DNA of 64,000 bases, taken from Ruania alba. Its GTDB lineage: Bacteria > Actinomycetota > Actinomycetes > Actinomycetales > Beutenbergiaceae. A model generated the notes under the pieces. It worked only from the letters and a program-made list of their open reading frames with translations, had not been told where the DNA came from and made no database searches. The stretch covers positions 2,480,001-2,544,000 of the forward strand of contig NZ_FNTX01000002.1 in assembly GCF_900105765.1 (NCBI RefSeq), given 5' to 3'. The position numbers and the translations under genes are program-made. Shown one piece after another: positions 39,247 to 47,799 of the stretch (position 1 is its first letter; each line of letters starts with the position of its first letter).

Positions 39247-40137
39247 TCACAGAACCCGCGCGCCGAGGTACACCACCCATGCCGCGAGGGCGGCATAGGC
39301 CATGCCGGTGGCGATCTTCTGCCGCACGTCGAACGCCCAGCACAGGGACGCCGCACCGATCAGCGCCCAGCACCCGGGCACACTCCAGCGCACGACCTGC
39401 GCCTGCAGCCCATCCCCGTCGGTCTGCGGCGGTGTCCAGAACAGGTACGCCGCGGAGAGCGCGAACGCCAGCCCGGCCAGCGCGATCCCGATCACCCGGC
39501 GGTGCCGCCGCGCGAAGGTCGGGGGTGGTGGGTGCTCGGCGCTGGTGTCGTCCGTCTGTTCTGCCGTCGAAGGAGCGTCGCCCCGGCTCGGACGGCCCTC
39601 GGTCACGTCCCAGGCATGGTGCACCAGGTCGTGCAGCAGGTACTGCAGCAGCGTGGTGACGGTGAAGACGGACCCGTTGCTCCGCCGTCCTGGGCGTGCC
39701 GCAGCCTCGGGCGGCACTGCCTCGACAGCCGCTGCCAGGGTCCTGCCCCGCTCCGCGATCTCCTCGGCCACCTGCGCCGGGTCCTGCTCGTGGTAGCGCC
39801 CTGCCGCTGCGGCCGCGTCGGAGTCCCAGTCCTCGAACTGTGGGTCGTCCTCGGTGAGCAACAGCTCGAGCCGTTCGATGAACACCTCGAGCACGTCCCG
39901 CACGTGCGCGCCGTATTCCAGCGTCGACCAGGTCTGTGGCGCGGGGCGTTCGGCCACCTCGGTGCGGCGCAGCACCACCGGCCAGACCTCCAGCTGGGTG
40001 CGCACGGCGCTGGGGATCTGGTCCAGGCTCAGTGCGCCCACGTCGGCTCCACAGTCCGGGCATCGGCGCTCCAGCACCCACGTCCAGTCCTTCGTGTCAG
40101 GCGGGATCTGCGCCGGGTCGGCTGCGTCATCTGGCAT
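39247..40137 (-). CDS. DinB-like protein fused to a C-terminal membrane domain
   Basis: A 296-residue protein. The first ~185 residues form a DinB/maleylpyruvate-isomerase-like four-helix domain: a CPDCG pair near residue 22, histidines in YGAHVRDVLEVF (about 75) and LLHDLVHHAWDV (about 172) as likely metal ligands. After a charged, threonine-rich linker come three membrane segments (about 215-295) not normally part of this family. Such proteins often use mycothiol or act as metal-dependent transferases; its reaction is unknown. It is divergent from gatC. Confidence 0.75.
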   Translation of the reverse strand: MPDDAADPAQIPPDTKDWTWVLERRCPDCGADVGALSLDQIPSAVRTQLEVWPVVLRRTEVAERPAPQTWSTLEYGAHVRDVLEVFIERLELLLTEDDPQFEDWDSDAAAAAGRYHEQDPAQVAEEIAERGRTLAAAVEAVPPEAAARPGRRSNGSVFTVTTLLQYLLHDLVHHAWDVTEGRPSRGDAPSTAEQTDDTSAEHPPPPTFARRHRRVIGIALAGLAFALSAAYLFWTPPQTDGDGLQAQVVRWSVPGCWALIGAASLCWAFDVRQKIATGMAYAALAAWVVYLGARVL

Positions 40138-40174
40138 GCACTCCAAGGTACTGCCCGTCGGTAGACTCGCCGGT

Positions 40175-40474
40175 ATGTCCACCATCAACGCAGACGAGGT
40201 CGCGCGCCTGGCCGCGCTGGCCCGGATCGATCTCACGCCGGAGGAGACCGACCGCCTCGCGGGCGATCTCGACGTGATCGTCCAGGCCGTTGCGCAGGTC
40301 TCCGAGATCGCCGGCGACGACGTCCCCGCTACCAGCCACCCGATCCCGCTGACGAACGTGCTCCGAGACGACGTGGTGGGTCAGACCCTGCCGCTGGAGG
40401 ACATCCTCGCCCAGGCGCCGGATGCCGAGGACGGGCAGTTCGCGGTGCCGCAGATCCTGGGGGAGGACTCGTGA
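40175..40474 (+). CDS. gatC: Asp-tRNA(Asn)/Glu-tRNA(Gln) amidotransferase subunit C
   Basis: A 99-residue subunit that ties GatA to GatB in the tRNA-dependent amidotransferase. Family marks are the N-terminal [19 protein letters not shown] and [21 protein letters not shown]. The ATG is 7 bases after a TAGACT box, so a leaderless transcript is likely. gatA follows after an 82-base spacer. Confidence 0.95.
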   Translation: MSTINADEVARLAALARIDLTPEETDRLAGDLDVIVQAVAQVSEIAGDDVPATSHPIPLTNVLRDDVVGQTLPLEDILAQAPDAEDGQFAVPQILGEDS

Positions 40475-40556
40475 TCGCGAGGAGCCCCCGCGAAGAGGCG
40501 CCGAGGTACGAGGTGCACCGGAGCGAGGCACCGCAGGGATCACGCGAGGAGACACA

Positions 40557-42086
40557 GTGACGGACCTGACCCGACTGACCGCCGCCGACCTCGCCGACCG
40601 ACTCCGCGCCGGCGAGGTCTCCAGCGTGGAGGCCACCCAGGCGCACCTGGACCGGATCGCCGCCGTGGACGGCGCGGTGCACGCCTTCCTGCACGTGAAC
40701 GCCGACGAAGCGCTCGCCACCGCCGCCGACGTCGATGCCCGGCGCGCCGCGGGGGAGGACCTCCCGGACCTGGCCGGGGTGCCGATCGCCGTCAAGGACG
40801 TCGTGGTCACCAAGAATCAGGTGACCACTGCGGGCTCGAAGATCCTCGAGGGCTGGATCCCGCCGTACGACGCCACCCTGGTGGAGAAGCTGCGCGCCAC
40901 CGGGATGCCGATCCTCGGCAAGACCAACATGGACGAGTTCGCCATGGGGTCGAGCACCGAGCACTCCGCGTACGGTCCCACCCGCAACCCCTGGGACACC
41001 GACCGGATCCCCGGCGGCTCCGGTGGCGGATCCGCCGCCGCCGTGGCCGCCTATGAGGCACCGCTGGCGATCGGCACCGACACCGGTGGCTCGATCCGTC
41101 AGCCCGCTGCGGTCACCGGCACGGTCGGTATCAAGCCCACCTACGGCTCAGTCTCGCGGTATGGGTTGATCGCCCTCGCCTCGAGCCTGGACCAGGCGGG
41201 ACCGTGCTCACGCACTGTGCTCGACTCCGCGCTGCTGCACGATGTGATCGGCGGGCACGACCCGCGCGACTCCACCTCGCTGCCGGAGCGTGCGCCGTCC
41301 TACGCGGCGGCCGCTCGCGAGGGGAGCGGCGGCGACCTGACCGGTCTGCGCGTCGGTGTGGTCACCGAGCTCGGGGGCGAGGGATACCAGCCGGGCGTAC
41401 GGGCCAGCTTCGACGCCGGTCTGGCGCAGTTGCGCGAGGCGGGCGCGGAGATCGTGGAGGTGTCCTGCCCGAGTTTCTCCGCAGCCTTGGCCGCCTACTA
41501 CCTCATCCTCCCCTCGGAGGCGTCCAGCAACCTCGCCAAGTTCGACGGGATGCGATTCGGCCTGCGGGTCGAGCCGAGCGAGGGGCCGGTCACCGCCGAG
41601 CGCGTGATGGCAGCCACCCGCGGCGCCGGATTCGGCCCGGAGGTCAAGCGCCGGATCATCCTCGGCACCTACGCACTCTCCGCCGGGTACTACGACGCCT
41701 ACTACGGTTCCGCGCAGAAGGTGCGTACCCTCATCCAGCGGGACTTCGCAGCGGCGTTCGAGGCAGCCGACGTGCTCGTCTCACCGACCGCGCCCACGAC
41801 GGCGTTCCGGTTCGGGGAAAAGGTCGACGACCCGATGGCGATGTACCTCAACGACGTGGCCACCATCCCGGCGAACCTAGCCGGGATCCCCGGGATCTCG
41901 CTCCCCAGCGGGCTCTCCGACGACGGCCTGCCGGTCGGCTTCCAGATCCTCGCCCCGGCCCGTGCCGATGAGCGCCTGTACCGGGTGGGCGCCGCCCTGG
42001 AGGCTCGCCTCCTTGCTGCTGACGGCACCAGCGTGCTTGCGCACGCCCCGGAACTGATGAACGCCACTGAAGGGGCCACCCGATGA
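40557..42086 (+). CDS. gatA: Asp-tRNA(Asn)/Glu-tRNA(Gln) amidotransferase subunit A
   Basis: A 509-residue amidase that releases ammonia from glutamine for GatB. The Ser-cisSer-Lys triad is readable: Lys in GVPIAVKD (about 79), Ser in [14 protein letters not shown] (about 155) and Ser in [13 protein letters not shown] (about 179). The GTG at 40557 has a GAGGAG box 7 bases upstream and gives the standard N terminus. It overlaps gatB by 4 bases. Confidence 0.96.
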   Translation: MTDLTRLTAADLADRLRAGEVSSVEATQAHLDRIAAVDGAVHAFLHVNADEALATAADVDARRAAGEDLPDLAGVPIAVKDVVVTKNQVTTAGSKILEGWIPPYDATLVEKLRATGMPILGKTNMDEFAMGSSTEHSAYGPTRNPWDTDRIPGGSGGGSAAAVAAYEAPLAIGTDTGGSIRQPAAVTGTVGIKPTYGSVSRYGLIALASSLDQAGPCSRTVLDSALLHDVIGGHDPRDSTSLPERAPSYAAAAREGSGGDLTGLRVGVVTELGGEGYQPGVRASFDAGLAQLREAGAEIVEVSCPSFSAALAAYYLILPSEASSNLAKFDGMRFGLRVEPSEGPVTAERVMAATRGAGFGPEVKRRIILGTYALSAGYYDAYYGSAQKVRTLIQRDFAAAFEAADVLVSPTAPTTAFRFGEKVDDPMAMYLNDVATIPANLAGIPGISLPSGLSDDGLPVGFQILAPARADERLYRVGAALEARLLAADGTSVLAHAPELMNATEGATR

Positions 42087-43573
42087 CTGCACTGGTCGAC
42101 TACGACGACGCGATCGCCCGGTTCGACCCGGTGCTCGGCATCGAGGTGCACGTCGAGCTCGGCACCGCGACGAAGATGTTCGACGCCGCCCCGGCCCATT
42201 TCGGTGCCCAGCCGAACAGCGCCGTCACCCCCGTCTCGCTGGGCCTGCCGGGCGCACTTCCGGTGGTGAACGGCACGGCGGTGGAGTACGCAATCCGGAT
42301 CGGCCTGGCGCTGAACTGCCAGATCGCCGAGAACTGCCGGTTCGCGCGGAAGAACTACTTCTACCCGGACGTGCCGAAGAACTTCCAGACCTCTCAGTAC
42401 GACGAGCCGATCGCCTTTGAGGGCTACCTGGACGTCGAGCTGGAGGACGGCGAGATCGTCCGCGTGGAGATCGAGCGTGCCCACATGGAGGAGGACGCCG
42501 GCAAGAACACCCACGTCGGCGGATCCGGGCGCATCCACGGTGCCAGCCACTCGCTGGTCGACTACAACCGCGCCGGGATCCCGCTGGTGGAGATCGTGAC
42601 CAAGCCGATCACCGGCGTCGGCGCACGCGCCCCGGAGGTGGCACGTGCCTACGTCTCCGCGTTGCGGGACATCTTCCGCACCCTCGGGGTCTCGGAAGCG
42701 AAGATGGAGCGCGGCAACGTGCGCGCCGACGTCAACCTCTCCCTCCGGCCTACCCCGGACGCCGCTCTGGGTACCCGCACGGAGACCAAGAACGTCAACT
42801 CCTTCCGCTCCATCGAGCGTGCGGTGCGGTACGAGGTCTCCCGGCAGGCCGCCGTCCTGGACGCCGGTGACGCCGTGGTGCAGGAGACCAGGCACTTCCA
42901 CGAGGACACCGGCAGCACCTCCTCGGGCCGAGTGAAGTCCGACGCCGATGACTACCGGTACTTCCCCGAGCCGGACCTCGTGCCGCTCGCGCCGCCGCGG
43001 GAGTGGATCGAGGAGATCAGGGCGAGCCTGCCCGAGATGCCGGCGCTGCGCCGTCGGAGGCTGCGTGCCGAGTGGGGCTACTCCGAGGAGGAGATGAGGG
43101 ACGCCGTCAACGCCGGCGCGCTCGACCTGATCGAGAGCACCGTCGCTGCCGGGGCGCCCGCCTCCGCGGCCCGGAAGTGGTGGATGGGTGAGCTCGCCCG
43201 CACCGCCAAGACCAGTGACGTCGAGCTCGCCGAGCTGAACGTGACGCCGGAACAGATCGCGCAGCTCCAGGCCTTGGTGGACTCGGGGCGGGTGAACGAC
43301 AAGCTCGCCCGGCAGGTCCTCGAGGGCGTGCTGGCCGGTGAAGGCTCGCCCGAGGAGGTCGTCACCGCCCGTGGGCTCGAGGTCGTCTCCGACGACGGGC
43401 CGCTCCTGGAGGTCATCGACGCCACCCTCGCTGCGCAGCCGGACATCGCCGAGAAGATCAAGTCCGGCAACATGGGTCCGATGGGCGTGATCATCGGCGC
43501 CGTCATGAAGGCGACGCGTGGTCAGGCCGATGCCGGCCGGGTGCGTGAGCTGGTGCAGGAACGATTGTCCTGA
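42083..43573 (+). CDS. gatB: Asp-tRNA(Asn)/Glu-tRNA(Gln) amidotransferase subunit B
   Basis: A 496-residue subunit that phosphorylates and amidates misacylated Glu-tRNA(Gln) or Asp-tRNA(Asn). The N-terminal catalytic domain begins [15 protein letters not shown] and contains [11 protein letters not shown] and [13 protein letters not shown]. The C-terminal YqeY/helical domain ends in the usual [19 protein letters not shown]. Length and order match the family. Confidence 0.96.
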   Translation: MTALVDYDDAIARFDPVLGIEVHVELGTATKMFDAAPAHFGAQPNSAVTPVSLGLPGALPVVNGTAVEYAIRIGLALNCQIAENCRFARKNYFYPDVPKNFQTSQYDEPIAFEGYLDVELEDGEIVRVEIERAHMEEDAGKNTHVGGSGRIHGASHSLVDYNRAGIPLVEIVTKPITGVGARAPEVARAYVSALRDIFRTLGVSEAKMERGNVRADVNLSLRPTPDAALGTRTETKNVNSFRSIERAVRYEVSRQAAVLDAGDAVVQETRHFHEDTGSTSSGRVKSDADDYRYFPEPDLVPLAPPREWIEEIRASLPEMPALRRRRLRAEWGYSEEEMRDAVNAGALDLIESTVAAGAPASAARKWWMGELARTAKTSDVELAELNVTPEQIAQLQALVDSGRVNDKLARQVLEGVLAGEGSPEEVVTARGLEVVSDDGPLLEVIDATLAAQPDIAEKIKSGNMGPMGVIIGAVMKATRGQADAGRVRELVQERLS

Positions 43574-43598
43574 CCGGCGCCTCGGGGGAGGAAACCAC

Positions 43599-44174
43599 AT
43601 GACCGTGAGCTGGACACCACCGGTGCTGACCGGTGAGATGGTGACGCTTCGTGCCATCCGGGCCGATGATGCCGACCCGCTCCGCGCGGGCCTGACGGAC
43701 CCCGAGGGGCTGCGGATGGCTGGGCTCACCAAGGAGTACACGCCCGAGTCGGTCGCACGCTGGGCAGCCGATGCGGCCACCCGCGAAGGGCGGTTCGACT
43801 GGGCCACCACCACCGACGGTGAGGAGATCCTCGGCCGGATCAGCCTGGAGTCGGTCGACCTGGACGCCCGCTGTGGCGACATCCGGTCACTGACCTTGCC
43901 CGGCCACCGCGGTCGGGGCTACGGCCGGGAGGCGATCATGCTGGTCCTGGACTTCGCCTTCGGAGCTCCCGGCGATGGTGGGCTCGGCCTGCACCGGGTG
44001 GGACTGGAGGTGCTCAGCATCAACCCCCGTGCCGCGGCGCTGTACCAGAGCCTCGGGTTCGTGGTGGAGGGCCGGCGGCGGGAGGTCATCGGTGACGGGG
44101 AACGGTTCGCCGATGCCATCGGCATGGGCATGCTCGAGGACGAGTACCCCGCGGCCAAGGCCACATGGTCGTGA
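43599..44174 (+). CDS. GNAT-family N-acetyltransferase (RimJ/RimL-like)
   Basis: A 191-residue acetyltransferase. The acetyl-CoA loop GHRGRGYGREA is at about 105-115, and the HRVGLEVLSINPRAAALYQSLGFVVEGRRRE block near the end is typical of RimJ/RimL-like enzymes, quoted here in parts as EVLSINPRAAALY and GFVVEGRRRE. A GGGGGAGG box precedes the ATG. It follows gatB by 25 bases and may be co-transcribed. Substrate unknown. Confidence 0.85.
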   Translation: MTVSWTPPVLTGEMVTLRAIRADDADPLRAGLTDPEGLRMAGLTKEYTPESVARWAADAATREGRFDWATTTDGEEILGRISLESVDLDARCGDIRSLTLPGHRGRGYGREAIMLVLDFAFGAPGDGGLGLHRVGLEVLSINPRAAALYQSLGFVVEGRRREVIGDGERFADAIGMGMLEDEYPAAKATWS

Positions 44175-44178
44175 TCGC

Positions 44179-45363
44179 GTGAAGATCGTCCTTGCTCCCG
44201 ACTCGTTCAAGGGCTCCCTGACCGCGGCCGAGGTGGCCGAGCATCTGGCTCGGGGCGCACGCCGCGCCGTAGCGGGTGCGGACACCGTCGAGGTACCGAT
44301 CGCCGACGGCGGTGAGGGCACCGTGGCAGCGGCCGTCGCCGCCGGGTACACACCGGTGCAGGTCCACGTGACCGGTGCCCTGGGTGCGCGGGTGACTGCC
44401 ACCTACGCCCGCCATGCGGGCCATGCCGTGATCGAGATGGCCGCCGCGGCCGGACTCGACCAAGTCGGTCCGGACGCCCACAGCGCCCGGACGTCCGGCA
44501 CCGAGGGCGTGGGCGAGCTGATCCGGCACGCCCTCGATGCCGGCGCCACCGAGGTGTTGCTCGGTCTGGGAGGCAGTGCCACCTCCGACGGCGGAGCGGG
44601 CCTGGCCAGGGCCCTGGGAGTTGGCCTTCGGGACGCTGACGGTCGCCCGCTCGAGGCCGGCGGTGCGGCGCTCACCCACCTGGCCGAGGTCGATCTGGCC
44701 GGACTGGACCCCCGCCTCGCGGGGCTAGTGGGGGGCGTTTCCGTCGCGAACGGGCGATCTCACGACGCCAATGCACCCCACATCGTGCTCGCCGCCGACG
44801 TCACCTCACCGCTGCTCGGTGCCGACGGCGCGGCAGCGGTATTCGGCCCGCAGAAGGGCGCGACCCCGGAGGTGGTGGCCGAGCTGGAGACCGGCCTGGC
44901 CCGCTGGGTGGCCGCGCTCGCCGAGGCCGGCGTTCCGCGGGCGCGCGAGCTCGCCGAGTCCCCGGGCGCCGGTGCCGCGGGCGGCCTGGGCTATGGCGCG
45001 ATGGTGCTGCTCGCCGCCTCGCGTCGCTCCGGGATCGAGGAAGTGCTGCGCATGGTCGGTTTCGCTGACCAGGTGCAGGGTGCGGACCTGGTGATCACGG
45101 GGGAGGGCAGCATGGACGCCCAGTCCCTGGCCGGGAAGGCGCCGGTAGGAGTGGCCGAGATGGCACGGGCTGCAGGCGTGCCCGTGCTCGCCGTGGTGGG
45201 TCGGCGTGCCGTGGACCAGGAGACGGCCCAGGCGCACGGGATCTCGGCCGTGCACGCGCTGCTCGATCTGGAGCCGGACGTGGATCGGTGCCTGGCGAAC
45301 GCCGGTGAGCTCGCCGAGCAGGTAGCGGAGAACGCCGTCCGGACCTGGACGACTCGCACCTGA
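44179..45363 (+). CDS. glycerate kinase (GlxK/GarK family)
   Basis: A 394-residue kinase phosphorylating D-glycerate, probably to 2-phosphoglycerate. Family segments are KIVLAPDSFKGSLTA at the N terminus, PIADGGEGTV, GLGGSATSDGGAG, GADGAAAVFGPQKGA, and ITGEGSMDAQSLAGKAPVGV near the end. GTG 44179 gives exactly the canonical start and lies 4 bases after the acetyltransferase stop. A repeat-rich region follows. Confidence 0.92.
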   Translation: MKIVLAPDSFKGSLTAAEVAEHLARGARRAVAGADTVEVPIADGGEGTVAAAVAAGYTPVQVHVTGALGARVTATYARHAGHAVIEMAAAAGLDQVGPDAHSARTSGTEGVGELIRHALDAGATEVLLGLGGSATSDGGAGLARALGVGLRDADGRPLEAGGAALTHLAEVDLAGLDPRLAGLVGGVSVANGRSHDANAPHIVLAADVTSPLLGADGAAAVFGPQKGATPEVVAELETGLARWVAALAEAGVPRARELAESPGAGAAGGLGYGAMVLLAASRRSGIEEVLRMVGFADQVQGADLVITGEGSMDAQSLAGKAPVGVAEMARAAGVPVLAVVGRRAVDQETAQAHGISAVHALLDLEPDVDRCLANAGELAEQVAENAVRTWTTRT

Positions 45364-45383
45364 AGCAGTACCTCCCTCGCGCT

Positions 45384-45455
45384 CGAACGGACTTCCGGCG
45401 CTGGAACGGGCTTTCGTGCGCCCGAAACTCCGTTCGAACGCTGAAGGCCCGTTCG
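45384..45455. repeat. four copies of a CGAACGG-type element in inverted pairs
   Basis: Two direct copies (CGAACGGACTT at 45384-45394; GGAACGGGCTT at 45403-45413) are followed by two inverted copies (45426-45436 and 45444-45455). Alternative hairpins can form between them. Located just after glxK's stop, they may terminate or process that transcript, or be operators for the divergent-looking array downstream. Confidence 0.55.
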
Positions 45456-45462
45456 AATGGTA

Positions 45463-45545
45463 TGACGCCAATGTGACGCCATATGGTGCCATAGTGGCGT
45501 CGCAACTATTGACAATGACGTCACCATGACGCCATGATGGCGTCA
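45463..45545 (+). promoter_or_regulatory. promoter with TGACGCCA operator array
   Basis: TGACGCCA occurs at 45463-45470, 45474-45481 and 45527-45534. The inverted form is at 45538-45545, making a perfect palindrome with a 3-base centre with the third copy; a near copy is at 45495-45501, and TGACGTCA at 45516-45523. A consensus -35 TTGACA is at 45509-45514 and a -10-like CATGAT at 45533-45538. Transcription would then begin at or next to ATG 45545. The palindrome covers the -10 and start, as expected for autorepression by the RHH protein. Confidence 0.7.
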
Positions 45546-46060
45546 TGGATCTGAATGGCTATCTCTCCTCCCTCCAGCAGGCGCTCGCGAACGCCACTGG
45601 CACCTCCTCGCCGGAGGTGCAGGAAGCGTCCGCACGGTTGGCCCAGACGCTCGAGCCAGCTCTCCGGCTCACCCTCATGGAGCTGGCCTCCGATGTCGCC
45701 TCGGAAGTCACCCTCCGGCTGGAGGGCGCTGTGGTGGAGGTCCGGCTGCGCGGTGGCAGCCCGGAGCTCGTGGTGGAGCAACAGCCGGATGGGGTGGCCG
45801 ATGTCACCGAGCCGCTCGCACCGCCTGCTCCACCCGCGCCCCCGGAGGCTCCGGCCCCCGAGGATGACGGTTCACAGACCAGGGTCACCCTCCGGGTGGC
45901 CGAGTCGCTCAAGTCCCGCATCGATGACGCCGCGACCCGGGACGGTGTCAGCGTCAACACCTGGCTGGTGCGCGCAGCCCAGCAGCAGCTCGCCGGGCCT
46001 TCCGGCAACGAGTCCCGCACCTCATCCTCCGGCCGGCGCATGACCGGCTGGGTCCGCTGA
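45545..46060 (+). CDS. ribbon-helix-helix DNA-binding protein (HicB-antitoxin-like)
   Basis: A 171-residue protein. Residues 1-75 form an alpha/beta region (MDLNGYLSSLQQAL, VEVRLRGGSPELVV). A proline-rich linker follows (about 90-107), and residues 111-149 form a ribbon-helix-helix domain (TRVTLRVAESLKSRIDDAA, SVNTWLVRAAQQQL). Similar actinobacterial proteins are labelled HicB-family antitoxins, but no toxin gene is present. The start is leaderless-like and lies inside a palindromic operator, so it probably represses itself and the two genes that follow. Confidence 0.8.
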   Translation: MDLNGYLSSLQQALANATGTSSPEVQEASARLAQTLEPALRLTLMELASDVASEVTLRLEGAVVEVRLRGGSPELVVEQQPDGVADVTEPLAPPAPPAPPEAPAPEDDGSQTRVTLRVAESLKSRIDDAATRDGVSVNTWLVRAAQQQLAGPSGNESRTSSSGRRMTGWVR

Positions 46061-46072
46061 TCGGAGTCCCTG

Positions 46073-46234
46073 ATGTTTCCCGACGACGTATTCGACGCCA
46101 TTGCCGCCCGCCGCATGGGTGGCCCCCTCGACCGCCCGCACCGGCACCGGAAGCACGCGGGGCGCCGCCTCGGCGCCACCGACGACTTCACTGCCTATGA
46201 CCCACCCCGCCGCCCGCGTCCCGAAGGACTCTGA
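46073..46234 (+). CDS. 53-residue basic small protein
   Basis: ATG 46073 opens a 53-codon frame beginning MFPDDVFDAIAARRMGG and rich in His, Arg and Pro (RPHRHRKHAGRR). A GGAG box lies 7 bases upstream, its stop is 1 base before the DUF4097 start, and it sits 12 bases after the RHH gene. Spacing and ribosome binding site support a real small gene. Similar short basic proteins may occur between these two partners in related genomes; that should be tested. Confidence 0.6.
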   Translation: MFPDDVFDAIAARRMGGPLDRPHRHRKHAGRRLGATDDFTAYDPPRRPRPEGL

Positions 46235-46235
46235 G

Positions 46236-47066
46236 ATGACCTCCTCCGACCACAGTTTTGCCGTCGACGGCCCGATCCAGCTCCTGGTCCGAATGCGCTC
46301 CAGCGACATCACCGTCACAGCGGCCGAGACCGACACCGCGTCGGTGACCTTCAGCGGCAACCCCGACCTCGCCGCCCGCGTCCGCGTGGATCTCGTCGGC
46401 GACCGCCTGCAGGTCGAGGCACCGCTGGCTCGGGCGGGCTTTCTCGGCTCCTTCGGTGGCCCGAAGATGGGCGTCTCCGTGGTGGTTCCGGCGGGTTCTG
46501 ACGCGGAGCTGGAGACCGGTTCGGGCAGTATCCGCACCACGGGTGACCTCGCCGCCGTCCAGACCAGGACCGGCTCCGGCGCGATCCGCGTCGCACGCGG
46601 GACATCGGTGGAGGTCACCTGCGGTTCGGGCGACGTCGCCGTGGACTACGCCGGCAGCCTGCGCGCGACCACCGGATCCGGCAGGATCGCGGTCACCGAG
46701 GCCGACGAGGCTCGCCTGCGCACCGGCTCGGGCACGATGACCGCCGAGGCCGTTCGCACCATCGAGGCGTCGTCCGGATCCGGTGACGTCATCGTTCGTG
46801 ACCTCGGGGAGTTCGCCAGGTTGAAGAGCGGCTCCGGCGACCATGTGGTGCGGCGCGTCGTGCGTGGCGAGGTGTCCGCCACATCGGCCTCGGGTGACAT
46901 CTCGGTCGGTGTCGCGCACGGGTCCGCCGCGATGCTGGACTGCTCCACCGTCTCCGGAAAGGTGCGCAGCGAGCTCGAGCCGGGCGCCGCACCGGCCGAT
47001 GACGCCGACGGCGTCGTGCTCCGGCTCCGCTCGGTGAGCGGCAACGTCACCGTCCGTCGGGCCTGA
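46236..47066 (+). CDS. DUF4097-family beta-helix-like protein
   Basis: A 276-residue soluble protein with no signal peptide or membrane helix. It consists of repeated short strands with the motif GSG at each turn ([75 protein letters not shown]), the hallmark of the DUF4097 adhesin-like fold. It is the third gene of the RHH operon. The last 20 bases overlap the convergent hydrolase gene. Cellular role unknown, possibly envelope or stress related. Confidence 0.82.
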   Translation: MTSSDHSFAVDGPIQLLVRMRSSDITVTAAETDTASVTFSGNPDLAARVRVDLVGDRLQVEAPLARAGFLGSFGGPKMGVSVVVPAGSDAELETGSGSIRTTGDLAAVQTRTGSGAIRVARGTSVEVTCGSGDVAVDYAGSLRATTGSGRIAVTEADEARLRTGSGTMTAEAVRTIEASSGSGDVIVRDLGEFARLKSGSGDHVVRRVVRGEVSATSASGDISVGVAHGSAAMLDCSTVSGKVRSELEPGAAPADDADGVVLRLRSVSGNVTVRRA

Positions 47067-47688
47067 GCTCCCTACTGCGCTGGTCCAGCCAATGCCCGAC
47101 GGCGTCCCGCAGCCCCGGCATGTCACCCTTCAGCGAGTGGTCGCCGCGCAGGCGCACCACGGCCCGGCCGGGCGCATCGGGCGGCATCCCGAACGGGTCT
47201 CGCTCGCCCTGCACCACCAGGGTCGGCACGCCCACCCCGTCGAGCTCGGGAAGTCGCGACTTCGACGGATCGTCCCCCTTGCCCGGGGGATGGACCGGGA
47301 AGGCGAGGCACAGGACCCCGGAGGCTGCGACGTCGTCGGCCGTGCGGCACGCCACCCGGGCGCCGGAGGAGCGGCCTCCCACCAGCACCGGCAGCCCGGA
47401 CAGCCACCCGTCACGCAGGGCGGTGAGCATCTCCCGCCAGGCCGTGTCGAGCTGCCGAGCCGGCGCCGGTGCACGACGCCCAGCCACCCGGTACGGCTGC
47501 TCGGTGAGCACCACGCTCACCCCGGCCCCCACGGCGGTGGCGGTCGCCGCCTGCAGGTCGGGTGCGCCGACTCCGCCCCCGGCGCCGTGCCCGAGCACGA
47601 GAGCGGCCCACGGGTCCGGTGCCGGGTGGTGATGGGCACGGCCCGGGCCGTGCGTGGTGGCGATCTCGAGCACCTCGGTCGGCTCCAT
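47047..47688 (-). CDS. alpha/beta-hydrolase (Tex30/KANL3-like)
   Basis: A 213-residue hydrolase. [11 protein letters not shown] (about 31-41) supplies the oxyanion region, Ser in [10 protein letters not shown] (about 107) is the likely nucleophile, Asp in VQGERDPFG (about 167) and His in RGDHSLKG (about 185) complete the triad. It resembles the Tex30/KANL3 group of small hydrolases. Substrate unknown. It converges with DUF4097, overlapping by 20 bases, and is divergent from ilvD. Confidence 0.82.
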   Translation of the reverse strand: MEPTEVLEIATTHGPGRAHHHPAPDPWAALVLGHGAGGGVGAPDLQAATATAVGAGVSVVLTEQPYRVAGRRAPAPARQLDTAWREMLTALRDGWLSGLPVLVGGRSSGARVACRTADDVAASGVLCLAFPVHPPGKGDDPSKSRLPELDGVGVPTLVVQGERDPFGMPPDAPGRAVVRLRGDHSLKGDMPGLRDAVGHWLDQRSRELRPDGR

Positions 47689-47799
47689 GGACCCAGACTA
47701 CGGACCAGGGTGCGGACACGATTCTCCCCGGCGGTGGTGGCAGTCGTATCGTGGGAACCCGGCGCACGCCCCGCGCCGAAGCGTCGAAGGAGTGCCCCG

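Noticed and set aside
41702-43882. A 726-codon antisense frame across gatA-gatB
   Set aside because: Shadow frame spanning two well-defined genes.
45545-46060. HicAB-type toxin-antitoxin pair
   Set aside because: Only the RHH half is present; the 53-residue neighbour has no HicA double-stranded-RNA-binding motif.
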